Shown here one piece after another: positions 33,923 to 44,699 of a DNA stretch of 64,000 nt. The stretch is from Chelydra serpentina. Lineage: Eukaryota > Chordata > Testudines > Chelydridae. The position numbers were made by a program, and so were the translations under genes. The notes under the pieces are model-generated. The model did no database searches and was not told the DNA's origin. It saw only the letters and a program-made list of their open reading frames with translations. The stretch is taken from contig JBAIAC010000004.1 in NCBI GenBank assembly GCA_037349315.1, forward strand, positions 41,853,001 to 41,917,000. The letters run 5' to 3'. How positions within the stretch are numbered: position 1 is the first letter of the stretch; each line of letters begins with the position of its first letter.

Positions 33923-35116
33923 CTACCTGATCCTTATGGCCCCGTGCTGTGTCCCTCTAATAGGCCTGATCGCTTGTTGTTCAAATTCAGCCTCCAGGCG
34001 CTGAGCCTCAGTGGTCCAGCCGATAGTGAAGCTTTCACACTTCCATTCACAAATATTATGGAGTGTACAGCATGCAGCTATAAGCATAGGAATATTGTCA
34101 TTGGCCAGGTCCAGCCACCCATATAGGCAGTGCCAGCGAGCCTTTAAATGGCCAAAAGCACACTCAACAGTCATTCTGCACTTGCTCAGCCTGTTGAACA
34201 GTTCCTTGCTGCTGTCAAGCTTCCCCATATATGGCTTCATAAGCCACGGCATTAAAGGGTAGGCAGGGTCTCCCAGGATCACAATGGGCATTTCAACTTC
34301 CCCACGGTGATCTTCTGGTCTGGGAAGAAAGTCCCTGCTTTCAGCTTCCTGAATAGGCCTGTGTTCCGAAAGATGCATGTGTCATGCACCTTTCCAGACC
34401 AGCCTGCATTAATATCCGTGAAATGCCCACGGTGGTCCACAAGCGCCTGGAGAACCATAGAGAAATACCCCTTCCGATTAATGTACTCAGTGGCTAGGTG
34501 GTCTGGTGCCAGAATTGGAATATATGTGCCATCTATCTCCCCTCCGCAGTTAGGGAAGCCCATTTGTGCAAAGCCATCCACAATGTCATGCACGTTTCCC
34601 AGAGTCACGGTCTTACAGAGCAGGATGCAATTAATGGCCCTGCACACTTCCGTCAACATGAGTCCAACGGTCGACTTTCCCACTCTGAACTGGTTAGCGA
34701 CCAATTGGTAGCAATCTGGAGTAGCCAGCTTCCACAGTGCAATTGCCACGCAATTCTCCAGTGACAGGGCAGCTCTCATTCTCGTGTCCTTGCACTGGAG
34801 GGCTGGGGTGAGCTCATCACAGTCCCATGAATGTGGCTTTCCTCATCCAAAAGTTCTGCAGCCACTGCTCCTCATTCCAGGCGTGCATGATGATGTGATC
34901 CCACCGCTCAGTGCTTGTTTCCCAAGCCCCAAAGTGGCGCTCCACTGTGGTCAGCACCTCCGTGAATGCCACAAGCAATCTCGTGTCATAGCTATTACGC
35001 GTGGCAAGATCAATGTCGAACTCCTCTTGCCTTTGTAGTTCAAGGGATAACTCCACTGCCACTTGTGATGTATTAGTGAGAGTGAGCAGCATATTGGTCA
35101 ACAGTGCGGGATCCAT
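33923..35116 (-). pseudogene. Harbinger transposase pseudogene (DDE family)
   Basis: Three overlapping minus-strand frames (35116-34817, 34779-34279, 34378-33923) together make most of a HARBI1-like transposase. The N-terminal part begins MDPALLTNML. The middle frame contains 'CGGEIDGTYIPILAPDHLA' (first catalytic Asp) and 'GWSGKVHDTCIFRNT' (second Asp). The last contains 'GDPAYPLMPWLMKPY' and 'MTVECAFGHLKARW' (catalytic Glu). The acidic triad is still readable, but at least two frameshifts break the gene. It is a relic of a mobile element, not a host HARBI1 gene. Confidence 0.85.
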
Positions 35117-35945
35117 TCCTGCAGACCGAAGAGGCAGCGCGCGCAGTACATAAACCGTTGAAAGATGGCGCCAAATGTGGACGGAAGCACAGGGATTGCT
35201 GGGATGTGAAGCAATGCATCATGGGGCATTAGGACAGGACCGAGGATGCCCCTCAACCCCCTCCACCTTCCCACAACTCTTAGCGGCAGAAGAGGAAGAG
35301 ATGCTCTGTGGGATAGCTGCCCAGAGTGCACCTCTCCGAATACCCATGCAAGTGCCGCAAGTGTGAATATGTTATTGCGCAGGCAGCTGACAGTGGGAAC
35401 ACACAACAGTGGTTTCCCTTCAGCGCTCTCTGAGCGGTGATGTAACTGCCAGCGATGTAACTGCCAGTGTAGACATACCCTTTAGATGTCTTCAAGTTGG
35501 CAGGCCCTGCCTAAATACATCCTAGAACACTCATGAAACTGGCTGAAGAGATCTCTGAGCCATTAGCAGTTACCTTTGATATCTCATGAAGGACTGGAAA
35601 GATCCCAGAGGAATGGAAAAGGGCAAATATAGTTCCTATCCATAAAAAGGGGATTAAGGACAACTTGGGGAATTGTAGACAGGTCATCTTAACTTTGATG
35701 CCCAGAAAGATAATGGGAGCAAATAATGAAACAATCAGCTTATAGTATCAGAGGGGTAGCCGTGTTAGTCTGGATCTGTAGAAGCGACAAAGGGTCCTGT
35801 GGCACCTTATAGACTAACAGAGGTATTGAAGCATAAGCTTTCGTGGGTGAATACCCACTTCTTCAGATGCAAGCAGTGGAAATGTCCAGGGGCAGATATA
35901 AATGTGCAGGGAAGATTCAGGCTAGAGATAACGAGGTAAGCTTAA

Positions 35946-36536
35946 TCAGGGAGGGTGAGGCCCTCTTCTAGCAGTTGAGGTGTGAACACCAAGGGAGGAG
36001 AAACTGCTTTTGTAGTTGGCTAGCCATTCATAGTCTTTGTTTAGTCCTGAGCTGATGGTGTCAAATTTGCAAATGAACAGAAGCTCTACAGTTTCTCTTT
36101 GGAGTCTGGTCCTGAAGTTTTTTTGCTGCAGGATGGCTACCTTTAAGTCTGCAATTGTGTGTCCAGGGAGGTTGAAGTGTTCTTCTACAGGCTTTTGTAT
36201 ATTGCCATTCCTTATATCTGATTTGTGTCCATTTATCCTTTTGCGTAAGGACTGTCCAGTTTGACCGATGTACATAGCAGAGGGGCATTGCTGGCATATT
36301 ATGGCATATATTACATTGGTGGATGTGCAGGTGAATGAACCGGTGATGGTGTGGCTGATCTGGTTAGGTCCTGTGATGGTGTTCCTGGTGTAGATATGTG
36401 GGCAAAGTTGGCATCGAGGTTTGTTGCATGGATTGGTTCCTGAGTTAGAGTTACTATGGTGCGGTGTGTAGTTGCTGGTGAGAATATGCTTCAGGTTGGC
36501 GGGTTGTCTGTGGGCGAGGACTGGCCTGCCTCCCAA
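35946..36536 (-). pseudogene. PLE C-terminal GIY-YIG endonuclease fragment
   Basis: The 196-codon frame holds 'NVIYAIICQQC' and 'AMYIGQTGQSLRKRINGHKS', i.e. the GIY-YIG core as I-Y-A...Y-I-G with the following Arg-rich helix, then 'EHFNLPGHTIADLKVAIL'. The upstream part has a Cys cluster ('NPCNKPRCQLCPH') typical of the linker before GIY-YIG in Penelope-like elements. This domain cleaves target DNA for insertion. The frame ends with a normal-looking stop region but lacks the fused RT in the same frame because of decay upstream. Confidence 0.88.
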
Positions 36537-36839
36537 GGCCTGTGAAAGTGAGGGATCGTTGTTCAGGATGGGTTGTAGATCACTGATGATCCGTTGGAGA
36601 GGTTTTAGCTGAGGACTGTAAGTGATGGCCAGAGGAGTTCTGTTGGTTTCTTTCTTCGGTTTGTCTTGCAGCAGGAGGCTTCTGGGTACACGTCTGGCCC
36701 TGTTGATCTGTTTTCTTATTTCCTCATGAGAGTAGCGTAGTTTTGAGAATGCTTGGTGAAGTTCTTGTAGGTGTTGGTCTCTGTCAGAGGGGTTGGAGCA
36801 AATACGGTTGTACCTCAGTGCTTGGCTGTAGACAATGGA

Positions 36840-37238
36840 TCATGTGGTGTGTCCGGGATGGAAGCTGGAGGCATGTAGGTAGGCATAGCGGTCAGTGGGT
36901 TTTCGGTATAGAGTGGTGTTAATGTGACCATCGCTTATTTGCACCGTGGTGTCGAGGAAGTGGACTTCCCGTGTAGACTGGTCCAGGCTGAGGTTGATGG
37001 TGGGGTGGAAGCTGTTGAAATCGTGGTGGAATTCTTCCAGAGTTTCTTTCCCATGGGTCCAGATGCTGAAGATGTCATCAATGTAGCGTAGATAGAGAAG
37101 GGGCGTGAGTGGACGAGAATTGAGGAAGCGTTGTTCCAGGTCAGCCATAAAAATGTTGGCATATTGTGGGGCCATGCGGGCGCTCCTGCTGCAAGACAAA
37201 CCGAAGAAAGAAACCAACAGAACTCCTCTGGCCATCAC
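36840..37238 (-). pseudogene. PLE reverse transcriptase fragment
   Basis: The 132-codon frame includes 'APQYANIFMADLEQRFL' and 'LLYLRYIDDIFSIWTHG'; Y-I-D-D is the catalytic RT motif. It continues with 'NLSLDQSTREVHFLDTTV' and 'TTLYRKPTDRYAYLHASS', matching Penelope-like RTs. The first residues of the frame (before about 37184) come from the inverted segment and are not part of the original protein. A stop separates it from the downstream endonuclease frame. Confidence 0.88.
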
Positions 37239-37782
37239 TTACAGTCCTCAGCTAAAACCTCTCCAACGGATCATCAGTGATCTACAACCCATCCTGAACA
37301 ACGATCCCTCACTTTCACAGGTTTTCACTGGTTGGAAGACAGTACTCAGAGAGTAGTTATCAATGGTCAAGCTGGAAGGGCATGTCAAGTGGGGTCACAC
37401 AGGGATCTGTCCAGGGTCTGGCTCTGTTCAATGTCTTAATAAATTATTTGGATAATGACATAGAGAGGACATTTTTATAAAGTTTGTGGATGATACCAAG
37501 CTAGGAGTAGTTGTAACTGATTTGGAGGACTGGATTAGAATTCAAAATGGTCTTGACAAACTGGAGGAATGGCCTGAAATGAATAGGATGAAATTCAATA
37601 AGGACAAATGCAAAGTTCAGCACTTAGGAAGGAATAACCATTGCACAAATACAAAATGGGAAATTACTGCCTAGGAAGAAGTACTGCAAAAAAGGATCTG
37701 GGGTTATAGTGGATCAGAATCTAAATATGATTCAACAAAGTAATACTGATGTAAAAAAAATTATCTGTAGTAACTTCTAACA

Positions 37783-38325
37783 TCCCATCACCGGCCATTG
37801 GGCCTATTTACCACTTATAGTCAAAGGTCAGTTAATTGCCAGGATTATGTTATCCCATCAAACCATCCCCTCCATAAATTTATCTCGCTTAATCTTGAAG
37901 CCAGATAGGTCTTTTGCCCCCACTGCTTCCCTTGGAAAGCTGTTCCAGAACTTCACTCCTCTGATGGTTAGAAACCTTTGTCTAATTTCAAGTCTAAACT
38001 TCCTGTTGGCCAGTTTATATCCATTTGTTCTTGTGTCCACATTTGTACTGAGCTTAAATAATTCCTCTCCCTCCCTGGTATTTATCCCTCTGATCCATTT
38101 AAAGAGAGCAATCATATCTCCCCTCAGCCTTCTTTTGGTTAAGGTAAACAAGCCAAGCTCCTTGAGTCTCCTTTCATAAGACAGGTTTTCCATTCTTCGG
38201 ATCATCCCAGTGGCCCTTCTCTGTACCTGTTCCAGTTTGAATTCATCCTTCTTAAACATGGGAGACATCCTTCTTAAACATAGTTGGATCACTCCTGTCA
38301 CCATGACATCTGAGCACCTTCCAGA
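37783..38325 (-). mobile_element. CR1 LINE 3' part, antisense, second subfamily
   Basis: The 148-codon minus-strand frame (38304-37858) encodes CR1 RT C-terminus: 'EQVQRRATGMIRRMENLSY', 'ERRLKELGLFTLTKRRLRGD' and 'FWNSFPREAVGA'. The 3' untranslated end lies at 37783-37857. The element is 5'-truncated at about 38325. Confidence 0.85.
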
Positions 38326-38436
38326 ATTAGGAAGTTAAACAAGGAAACTAAAATCTATCAAATATAATTTCCCCCCAATTTCCTCCTATTTCCCAATGGA
38401 AAATTTTGTGTGAAGTTCTATAATTTTGTGTATGTA

Positions 38437-38920
38437 TCAAGTATCAGAGAGGTAGCTGGGTTAGTCTGGATCTGTAAAAGCGGCAAAGAGTCCTGTGGCA
38501 CCTTATAGACTAACAGACGTATTGGAGCATAAGCTTTCGTGGGTGACATGCATCTGAAGAAATGGGTATTCACCCACGAAAGCTTATGCTCCAATACATC
38601 TGTACATCCATACTTACCGGCTGGTTCGGCGGCAAGCAGTCGATCTTCTGGGATCGATTTATTGCGTTTTGTCTAGATGCGATAAATCGATCCCGGAAGT
38701 GCTCGCCGTCAATGCCGATAATCCTGCTCCGCGAGAGGAGCAGGCGGAGTCGACGGGGGAGCCTGCCTGCCGCGTCTGGACCCGCGGTAAGTACCTTTTA
38801 GTTCAAACTAAGATCCTTCGACTTCAGCTACGTTATTAACGTAGCTGAAGTTGCGTATCTTAGTTCGAACTGGCTGCTTAGTGTGGACCAAGCCTCAGGT
38901 ACCACAGGACTCTTTGTCAC
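38437..38920. mobile_element. PLE fold-back copy carrying a Harbinger MITE
   Basis: The left arm runs from about 38442 ('tatcagagaggtagctgggt') to the 'cgtgggtga' loop. The right arm returns from 'aatgggtattcacccacgaa' and is interrupted at 'ccaatacatctg' by a MITE, resuming at 'taccacaggactctttgtca'. Direct repeats TTTGTGTATGT flank the whole (38426-38436 and 38921-38931). Confidence 0.8.
38602..38894 (-). mobile_element. Harbinger MITE copy 3, antisense
   Basis: Inverse orientation of the 16582 and 28796 copies, with 'tagtgtggaccaagcc' at the right end, the hairpins 'cttcagctacgttattaacg' and 'gcgataaatcgatcccgg', and a decayed left end. It lies within a PLE arm and is the younger of the two. 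The 3-bp duplication is not clear. Confidence 0.75.
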
Positions 38921-38931
38921 TTTGTGTATGT

Positions 38932-41900
38932 GTTCCTTTTATTTTTCAAATAAGCAAATGTTATATGTTCTGTTCTTCGGTAAGACAATGTCAGAATGTA
39001 CTTTCATTTGGGCTGGAGAGTTGCGGGATTTGTGATGGTACTTGGTGTCTGTAGGAGAAAATTCTGTAGTCTGGGCCAGGCCCCCCAAAATCCCTGTCTC
39101 CCGCGTAGATGCCTTTCACCCTTTATGGTGGACAATTGCATTGTTCCTAAGGAGTGGGGCTGTTGAGGACAGTCATGGTTCCAAAGGATAAAGTGGTCTT
39201 TAGGTATGTTGGGCCCAGATCATTTAGTGCTTTGAAAATAAGGATTGAGAACTTACATTTAACAAAATATTCTATGGAGAGTCAGTGAAAAGAGCAGAGT
39301 GATGGAGTAATATGCTGACCGTAATCTGTGTCACTAGTGAGGTGTGCTGCTAATTCTGCAGCATCTTCAGTTTTTTCTAGTTTGATGTTTTTTCAAACCC
39401 ATATAAACTAACTTGTAATCCTGAGAGTATACAAAGGTATGTTTGTCATGGCCAGATCAGCAGCAACTATGAGGCACAGTCTCTTAGCCAGTTAGAGATA
39501 ACAGTAGAAAGCATTTTTCTTGGATACTGCTATAAAATGTCTCAGCATCAATGAGGAGTCTACAGAATTGCCAAACTGCAGATTGTCTCAACAATCTGCG
39601 AGTTTACATTTTTGGGCTGTATCTATGAAAGCCAGCTCTTTCAAGGTGTTTTCCCTCTGCCTTCAAACACCTCTGTCTTTGGTATTCAACTTTAGCCAGC
39701 CCTTTCTCATCCAGATGCTGATCACAGCCAGACATTAGGGTAACTTGGTGACTGTTCAGTGTAGGTTGCAAATGATAGTTGTGTGGCATCTGCATATTGT
39801 TAATGATTGGTTCTGAGAAGTTTCACCATTTCTCCGAGTGGCTGCTATGACTGATGTGATGCTATGGAATCATGGACTATTCAAAGACTATAGTATCAAC
39901 TTTATAAATGTTACATGTATCTTTATGTGCTGTCTACTGATTGTTTTCCTGGATAAATGGGTAAAATAAGGTATGCTTCCTGCAGGAACTAAAGTCAATT
40001 GGGGTAGGGGGAGAGATGTGAAATTCATGCACATCTCCAACACTGAAACAGTGTGGGTAACCAGGGCTTTGTGCTGTTTCCCCATGGGGTGAAACTTCAC
40101 AGATTGGACTGACTTGGTTCAAAGATTTAAGAAGGCAAAGAACTTGACACTGTATAAAATAGCTGCCCTGACATGGGGAGAGGGTCACTCGTGCCATCTG
40201 AGAACTGACAGGTATGAGACTCTGATCAACAGAACCAGGACCTGCAAGCGGACCTGTATTTGGAACCTACCTACCAGGGTCTCCATGTGAGCGATGGGTA
40301 ACCTGGTAAGGTAGATGTGATATAAGCTATTTGTTTGGGTTTTAAGTTATGTTTTCTCTTAAATGCATTTGTTCTGAATAAATAGTACTTTGTTTTGTGG
40401 AAGCTACTTGGTTGCTGGTTAACCTGTTAATTGTCCTAGGGAGAAGAGAACCCCAGGTGCTGAACTGAAGTCAGACCTGCTGAGGTGATCACAATGAATT
40501 GCAGGGGTATGCAGCTAAGACCCTGGACTAGTGGGAGAGAATCTAGGGACAGAATCCCATGAAAGATGATGGCTGGAGACCTAAGACCTAGATGGGTTGC
40601 CCTTAAGGAAAACATGTGGTGGTCATGGGTGCAGTTAACCCAGGATCTGTGACTGCTGCATGTAAATATTGGATAGAACCAGAGAAAGCGTTAATCCCTG
40701 TGGCACATGAAGGGCCTGGTGGCATAGATGCTGTTTCCCAATACTGCTATCTCAGCACTTGAGAAAGGATTCAGAACACTTAGGAGCATTGCCTGGATCT
40801 CTTCCTCCCTCAGGTAAGATATGGCATCCTGTGGAGAACCATATCTAATGTTGCAGAGCGGTCGAGGGGTCTGGACGTTTGCCTTAACACTATAAATTAT
40901 TATCTTAGGGCATGAATATTATCTTAGGCAATGTTGTTCCTATTCAGAATCTTGGCCTGAAACCAGGTTGTGAGGGGTGTATGATAGTGGCTATGGAAAC
41001 ATATGTTTGAAGGCAGCTTTGTGCAAGCTTAATATGAAGCTTGCACAGAAACGGGTGATAGACTGGGTTGTAGTTGGCTATGTCTGTTGCATCTAGCCAA
41101 GGTTTCTCCACAGTTGTTCTAACTATAGTAAGAATTAGCAATGTCAGCCAACAGATTTGTTAATGATCTCTTTTACTAACTAAGAAGGGCAGGGACCTCA
41201 TTTTCAGTTGCCTCTCTGAGTATGTCCAATATTTCCTATAACATAAACGGGCTGAATTCATGAAATGAAAACAATCTATTTTTGGGATCCAGTATCATAT
41301 ATCCTGTCAAGCTCTCCTGGATGTGGGTGATCATTTCAGTTAAGATAGTCGCAGCACATAATGGTGAGTTCTGCTGTAGTCACTCCAGGGTAGTGAAGCA
41401 GATCACCACTTTGTATAGTTCTTTTCTGTTTTAGTGGCTTCTGCAGAGAGGGAGACGGATGTATTGCAGGCCAGGAAATCAGTTTATATGTAGGTCAAGA
41501 GGGAGTGTTTTGATCTGTTTTCTTCTTAGAATTGCACTATCATTTTCTTTTCACCATATTCTCTTTCCCACTTGTGTGACTTTAGTAATATATGCATCAT
41601 TCTCAAAACATCTCTCCCCTGTTGCTATTTTACAGGCCTACACAGAGGGAAGATTTACTAAGCTGAATATAAGTTTGTGGAACTAAGTTTACTAAGCTGA
41701 ATATAAGTGTTCTTGAATGTGTGCATTACATTTTAAGAGTGTTAGTTTAAAATGTCATATAGACTCTTTGATGCCATCCTGAGTCCCCAGCCCTAATATC
41801 TTAAGGGGGTTGTTGGAGAGTTCCTGAGGGGCCAAACTAGGTTTTGTCAGGACCCAGAAGAGCTAAATGAGGCTTGTCAGGGAATAAGATGACTACTAAA

Positions 41901-42227
41901 AATTGTGAAGGGTTGGGAGTAGCCCTGATGAGCATTCTTAAGGCTTGTGTATGGTTGGAAATCTATACAAGTGCTTTAAGATTCACAAGGAGGGTCCAGT
42001 GAATCTTCTCCACTCCTCCCCCCATGGACCTCAGGAGAGTCACAAAAAGGGGAAATGCCTCTTCCTGGTCACTTCGCTGCAAATACTCTGTTCTCCAACC
42101 CCTTACCCCCATTGCAGAGCTTCTGAGGCTTGCAGGAGCAAGGCTCCCTTCCTACAGATCTTAGGAGATGTTCAGTAACGTTCAGGTAGTGGTGGGAGGT
42201 GTTAGGGAAGAAGGAGTTGGGAGACCC
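38932..42227. other. intron 3, degraded retroelement-like sequence, low recognition
   Basis: No gene is seen. 39170-39480 ('cccagatcatttagtgcttt') and 40670-40900 ('gttaatccctgtggcacat') look like pieces of a decayed retroelement. 39908-40665 might be an LTR (AATAAATAGTACTTTG near 40377 resembles a polyadenylation region), but no termini were proven. 40940-42220 shows nothing I recognise. Confidence 0.3.
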
Positions 42228-43060
42228 AGGCCTTGTCTATACTACAGAATTTTGTCAATGCAAGTCACGCCGACGATCAGAAACCGGTATAATTACATTG
42301 CTTGGGCATTTCACACAACTCTCCTTCTGTCAGCAGAGCGAGTCCACAGTTGGCGCTCTAGCATTGACAGAGAGAGCAGTGCACTGTGAATAGCTATCCC
42401 ACTGTGCTATTTGCCAGCTTCTGTAGCTAGGAATAATGGGAAGGTGGAATGGATCACAATGCATCATGGGTGCGGACTCAACATCCCATGGTACAGTTTT
42501 TTCTGTCCCATCATTCCAGGGGCTTCTGATTGCATTTCACTGCATTTTTAACAGCCCCTGTTTACTATGCGCCTGCCTCTCTGCCTGAAAGGATGGATCC
42601 CACACTTCTTTCTGTTGTTGTGGTAACTGTTATGAACATATTGTGGATGGTCATGCTTCCAATATGAACAGGAATCAGAGTTGCCTGACCTGCTGTGTGC
42701 TGTGAAAAGAAACAACACCAGATTACTTTTGTCATTCATGGAGCAACTGCACAGTGTGGACCGTTGCCTTTGGGCTTGGGAAACAAGCACTGAGTGGTGG
42801 GATTGCATTGTTATGCTGGTCTGGAATGATGAGCAGTGACTGCAAAACTTTTGGATGCGGAAAGCCACCTTCCTGGAAGTGTGCACAGAGCTCACCCCAG
42901 CATTGCAGTGCAAGGATACCAAAATGAGAGCATGCCCTCTCAGTGGAGAAGTACAAGGCGATCGCTGTGTGGAAGCTGGCGACTGCAGACTGCTACAGGT
43001 CAGTTGCGAAGTTTGGAGTTGGGAAATTGACTGTTGGGGCTGTGTTAACGTAGGTGTGCC

Positions 43061-43655
43061 CAGGGCCGGCTCTGGCTTTTTTGCGGCCCCAGGCAAAAAA
43101 GCCACCGGCCGCCCCTCTCCCCCAGCCGGGAGCGTGGCATGCCCGCTGCCCAGCTGCCCCGTCCGGGGCGCCGGCAGGGAGGGCGGTATCCCGCTGCCCG
43201 GTTTGGCGGGGAGCGCGGCATGCCCGTGGCCCCGCTGGGCCGGGGCGGGGAATGCAGCATGTCCGCAGCCCAGCTCCGGGTGCCGGCGTGGAGGGTGGCA
43301 GCATGCTCCGCTTTCCCCCAGCCAGAGGAGCGCTGCGGGGAGGGCAGCGGCATGCCCCCGCTCTCCCCCGGCCGGAGGAGCGCTGCGGGGAGGACGGTGG
43401 CATGCCCCGCTCTCCCCCGGCCGGAGGAGCGCCGCGGGGAGGGCGGCGGCATGCCCCGCTCTCCCCCTGCCGGCCGGAGGAGCGCTGCGGGGAGGACGGC
43501 GGCATGCCCCCGCTCTCCCCAGGCCGGAGGAGCACCCGGGGGAGGGCGGCATGCCCATGGCCCTGCTCCCCCAGCCGGGCGGGGAGGAGCGCCGCCCCCA
43601 GCAGCTTGCCGCCCCAGGCACGCGCTTGCTGCGCTGGTGCCTGGAGCCGCCCCTG
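43061..43655. mobile_element. GC-rich hAT-type element with internal minisatellite
   Basis: Termini CAGGGCCGGCTC and GAGCCGCCCCTG are inverse complements with one mismatch. Flanks are GGTGTGCC (43053-43060) and GGTGTGCA (43656-43663), a 7/8 match of an 8-bp hAT duplication. It has no transposase. The long open frames on both strands here arise from base composition and tandem repetition. Confidence 0.85.
43321..43570 (+). repeat. minisatellite, about five units of about 50 bp
   Basis: Units begin GCCGGAGGAGCGCTGCGGGG and contain GGCATGCCC and CTCTCCCC. Most are 49-53 bases, and the last is diverged. All lie inside the hAT element. Confidence 0.85.
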
Positions 43656-44699
43656 GGTGTGCAGGGCCATTAATCGCATCCAGCTACGAAGGACTGTGAC
43701 TCTTGAAAATGTCCATGAAATACTGGATGACTTTATGGCAATGGAATTCCCTAACTGCGGAGGGGTGATAGATGGAATGCATATTCAAATTTTGGCCCCG
43801 AACCATTTTGTGACAGAGTACATCAATAGAAAGGGGTAGTTCTCTATGGTATTGCAGGTACTTGTGGATTACCACAGGCGTTTCACTGACATCAGTGCAG
43901 GGCGGTGTGGGAAGGTGCATGGTGCACGCATCTTCAGGAACACTGTACAGAAAGCTGCAAGCAGGGACTTTCTTTCCAAACCAAAAGATTCCAGTGGGGG
44001 ATGTTGAAATGCCCATAGTGATCCTGGGACACCCTTATTCCCATGGCTCATGAAGCCTTATACGAGAAACCTAGACAGCAGCAATGCGCGCTTCAACAAT
44101 AGGCTGAGCAGGTGCAGAATGAACATGGAATGTGCCTTTAGCAGATTAAAAGCATGCTGGAGCTGCCTTTATGGCAGGTTAGACCTAAATGAGGAAAACA
44201 TTCCCATGGTCATAGCAGCCTGTTGCATGCTCCATAATACTTGTGAGGCTAATGGTGAAAAGTTTTACCAGGGATGGAGCACTTAGGCAGATCACCTGGC
44301 TGCTGATTTTGAGCAGCCAGATACCAGGGCTATTAGAGGGGCAAAATGGGGGGGGCTATTCAAATCAAGGAGGCTTTGAGGCACCATTTTGACAATGAGC
44401 TCCAGTAATGTGTCTTTCCATAAAGCATTTTGTCATGCTTTGTTAACTTGCCGCCTTGCATGAAAATGTTGATGATTCCTGACCGATTTGAACTCAGCAA
44501 ATGATCAAATTCCCACTGTGTATTAATTCCAGCAGCAGCCACCTTATGTAGAACACAAATAAAGATTGGTTATCTTTCAGAAAGTATGTTTTTATTAAAT
44601 TCAAGTTAAGAACACACACAAAGCTTGGTGGGAAGGGAGAGAACAATGAAGGGAAGTGTAAGCTCTTATAGCTGTGTGTAACTCCAGCTATCATTTTGG

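Larger units (their letters stand above)
32525..35481 (-). mobile_element. PIF/Harbinger DNA transposon, complete ends, dead coding regions
   Basis: About 2.96 kb with termini GGCCTTGTTTACACTGGCA and TGCCAGTGTAGACATACCCT, flanked by TTA (32522-32524 and 35482-35484). It carries a transposase relic on the minus strand and a Myb-like protein relic on the plus strand, in convergent arrangement as in known Harbinger elements. It sits inside a CR1, so it is younger than that CR1 copy. Confidence 0.88.
35744..37326 (-). mobile_element. Penelope-like retroelement, 5'-truncated, with inverted 5' segment
   Basis: The + strand begins with the PLE tail ('agtatcagaggggtagccgt') and runs into coding sequence on the minus strand: GIY-YIG endonuclease (36536-35946) preceded by reverse transcriptase (37238-36840). 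Bases 37184-37321 are the inverse complement of 36540-36676, so the upstream end is folded back, as in the shorter hairpin copies. It has inserted into a CR1. This copy identifies the many short tail repeats in the window as PLE-derived. Confidence 0.88.
32310..37775 (+). mobile_element. CR1 LINE in three segments, interrupted by a Harbinger transposon and a PLE
   Basis: Segments 32310-32524, 35482-35743 and 37327-37775 are consecutive parts of one sense CR1 when compared with the CR1 at 59480-62535. The first segment ends 'acttagacaagtta' and the second resumes 'gatgtcttcaagt', exactly as in the uninterrupted copy at 60450-60480. The third includes the frame 37486-37674 ('MDDTKLGV', 'MNRMKFNKDKCKVQHLG'), which is RT C-terminal sequence. 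About 230 bases equivalent to 60940-61170 are missing at the PLE site. Confidence 0.8.
42856..44285 (+). pseudogene. Harbinger transposase pseudogene, split by hAT, catalytic residue lost
   Basis: Before the hAT: 'MRKATFLEVCTELTPALQCK'. After it: 'INRIQLRRTVTLENVHEI', 'NCGGVIDGMHIQILAPNHF' (first Asp), a second motif reading GKVHGARIFRNT where the family has Asp after His (Asp to Gly), then 'EMPIVILGHP' and 'MNMECAFSRLKACW' (Glu retained). An in-frame stop follows 'YINRKG' at 43839. Removing 43061-43655 and one 8-base repeat would reconnect the two halves. Dead by several criteria. Confidence 0.8.

Noticed and set aside
33923..34779. A functional host HARBI1-like gene
   Set aside because: The frames are bounded by intact Harbinger TIRs with TTA duplications and carry frameshifts, so this is a transposon relic.
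42548..43679. Long overlapping open frames on both strands (up to 357 codons)
   Set aside because: They run through a GC-rich hAT element with a minisatellite of about 50 bp and through a broken Harbinger transposase. The encoded Pro/Gly/Arg-rich text changes identity in each frame, as expected for composition-driven frames.
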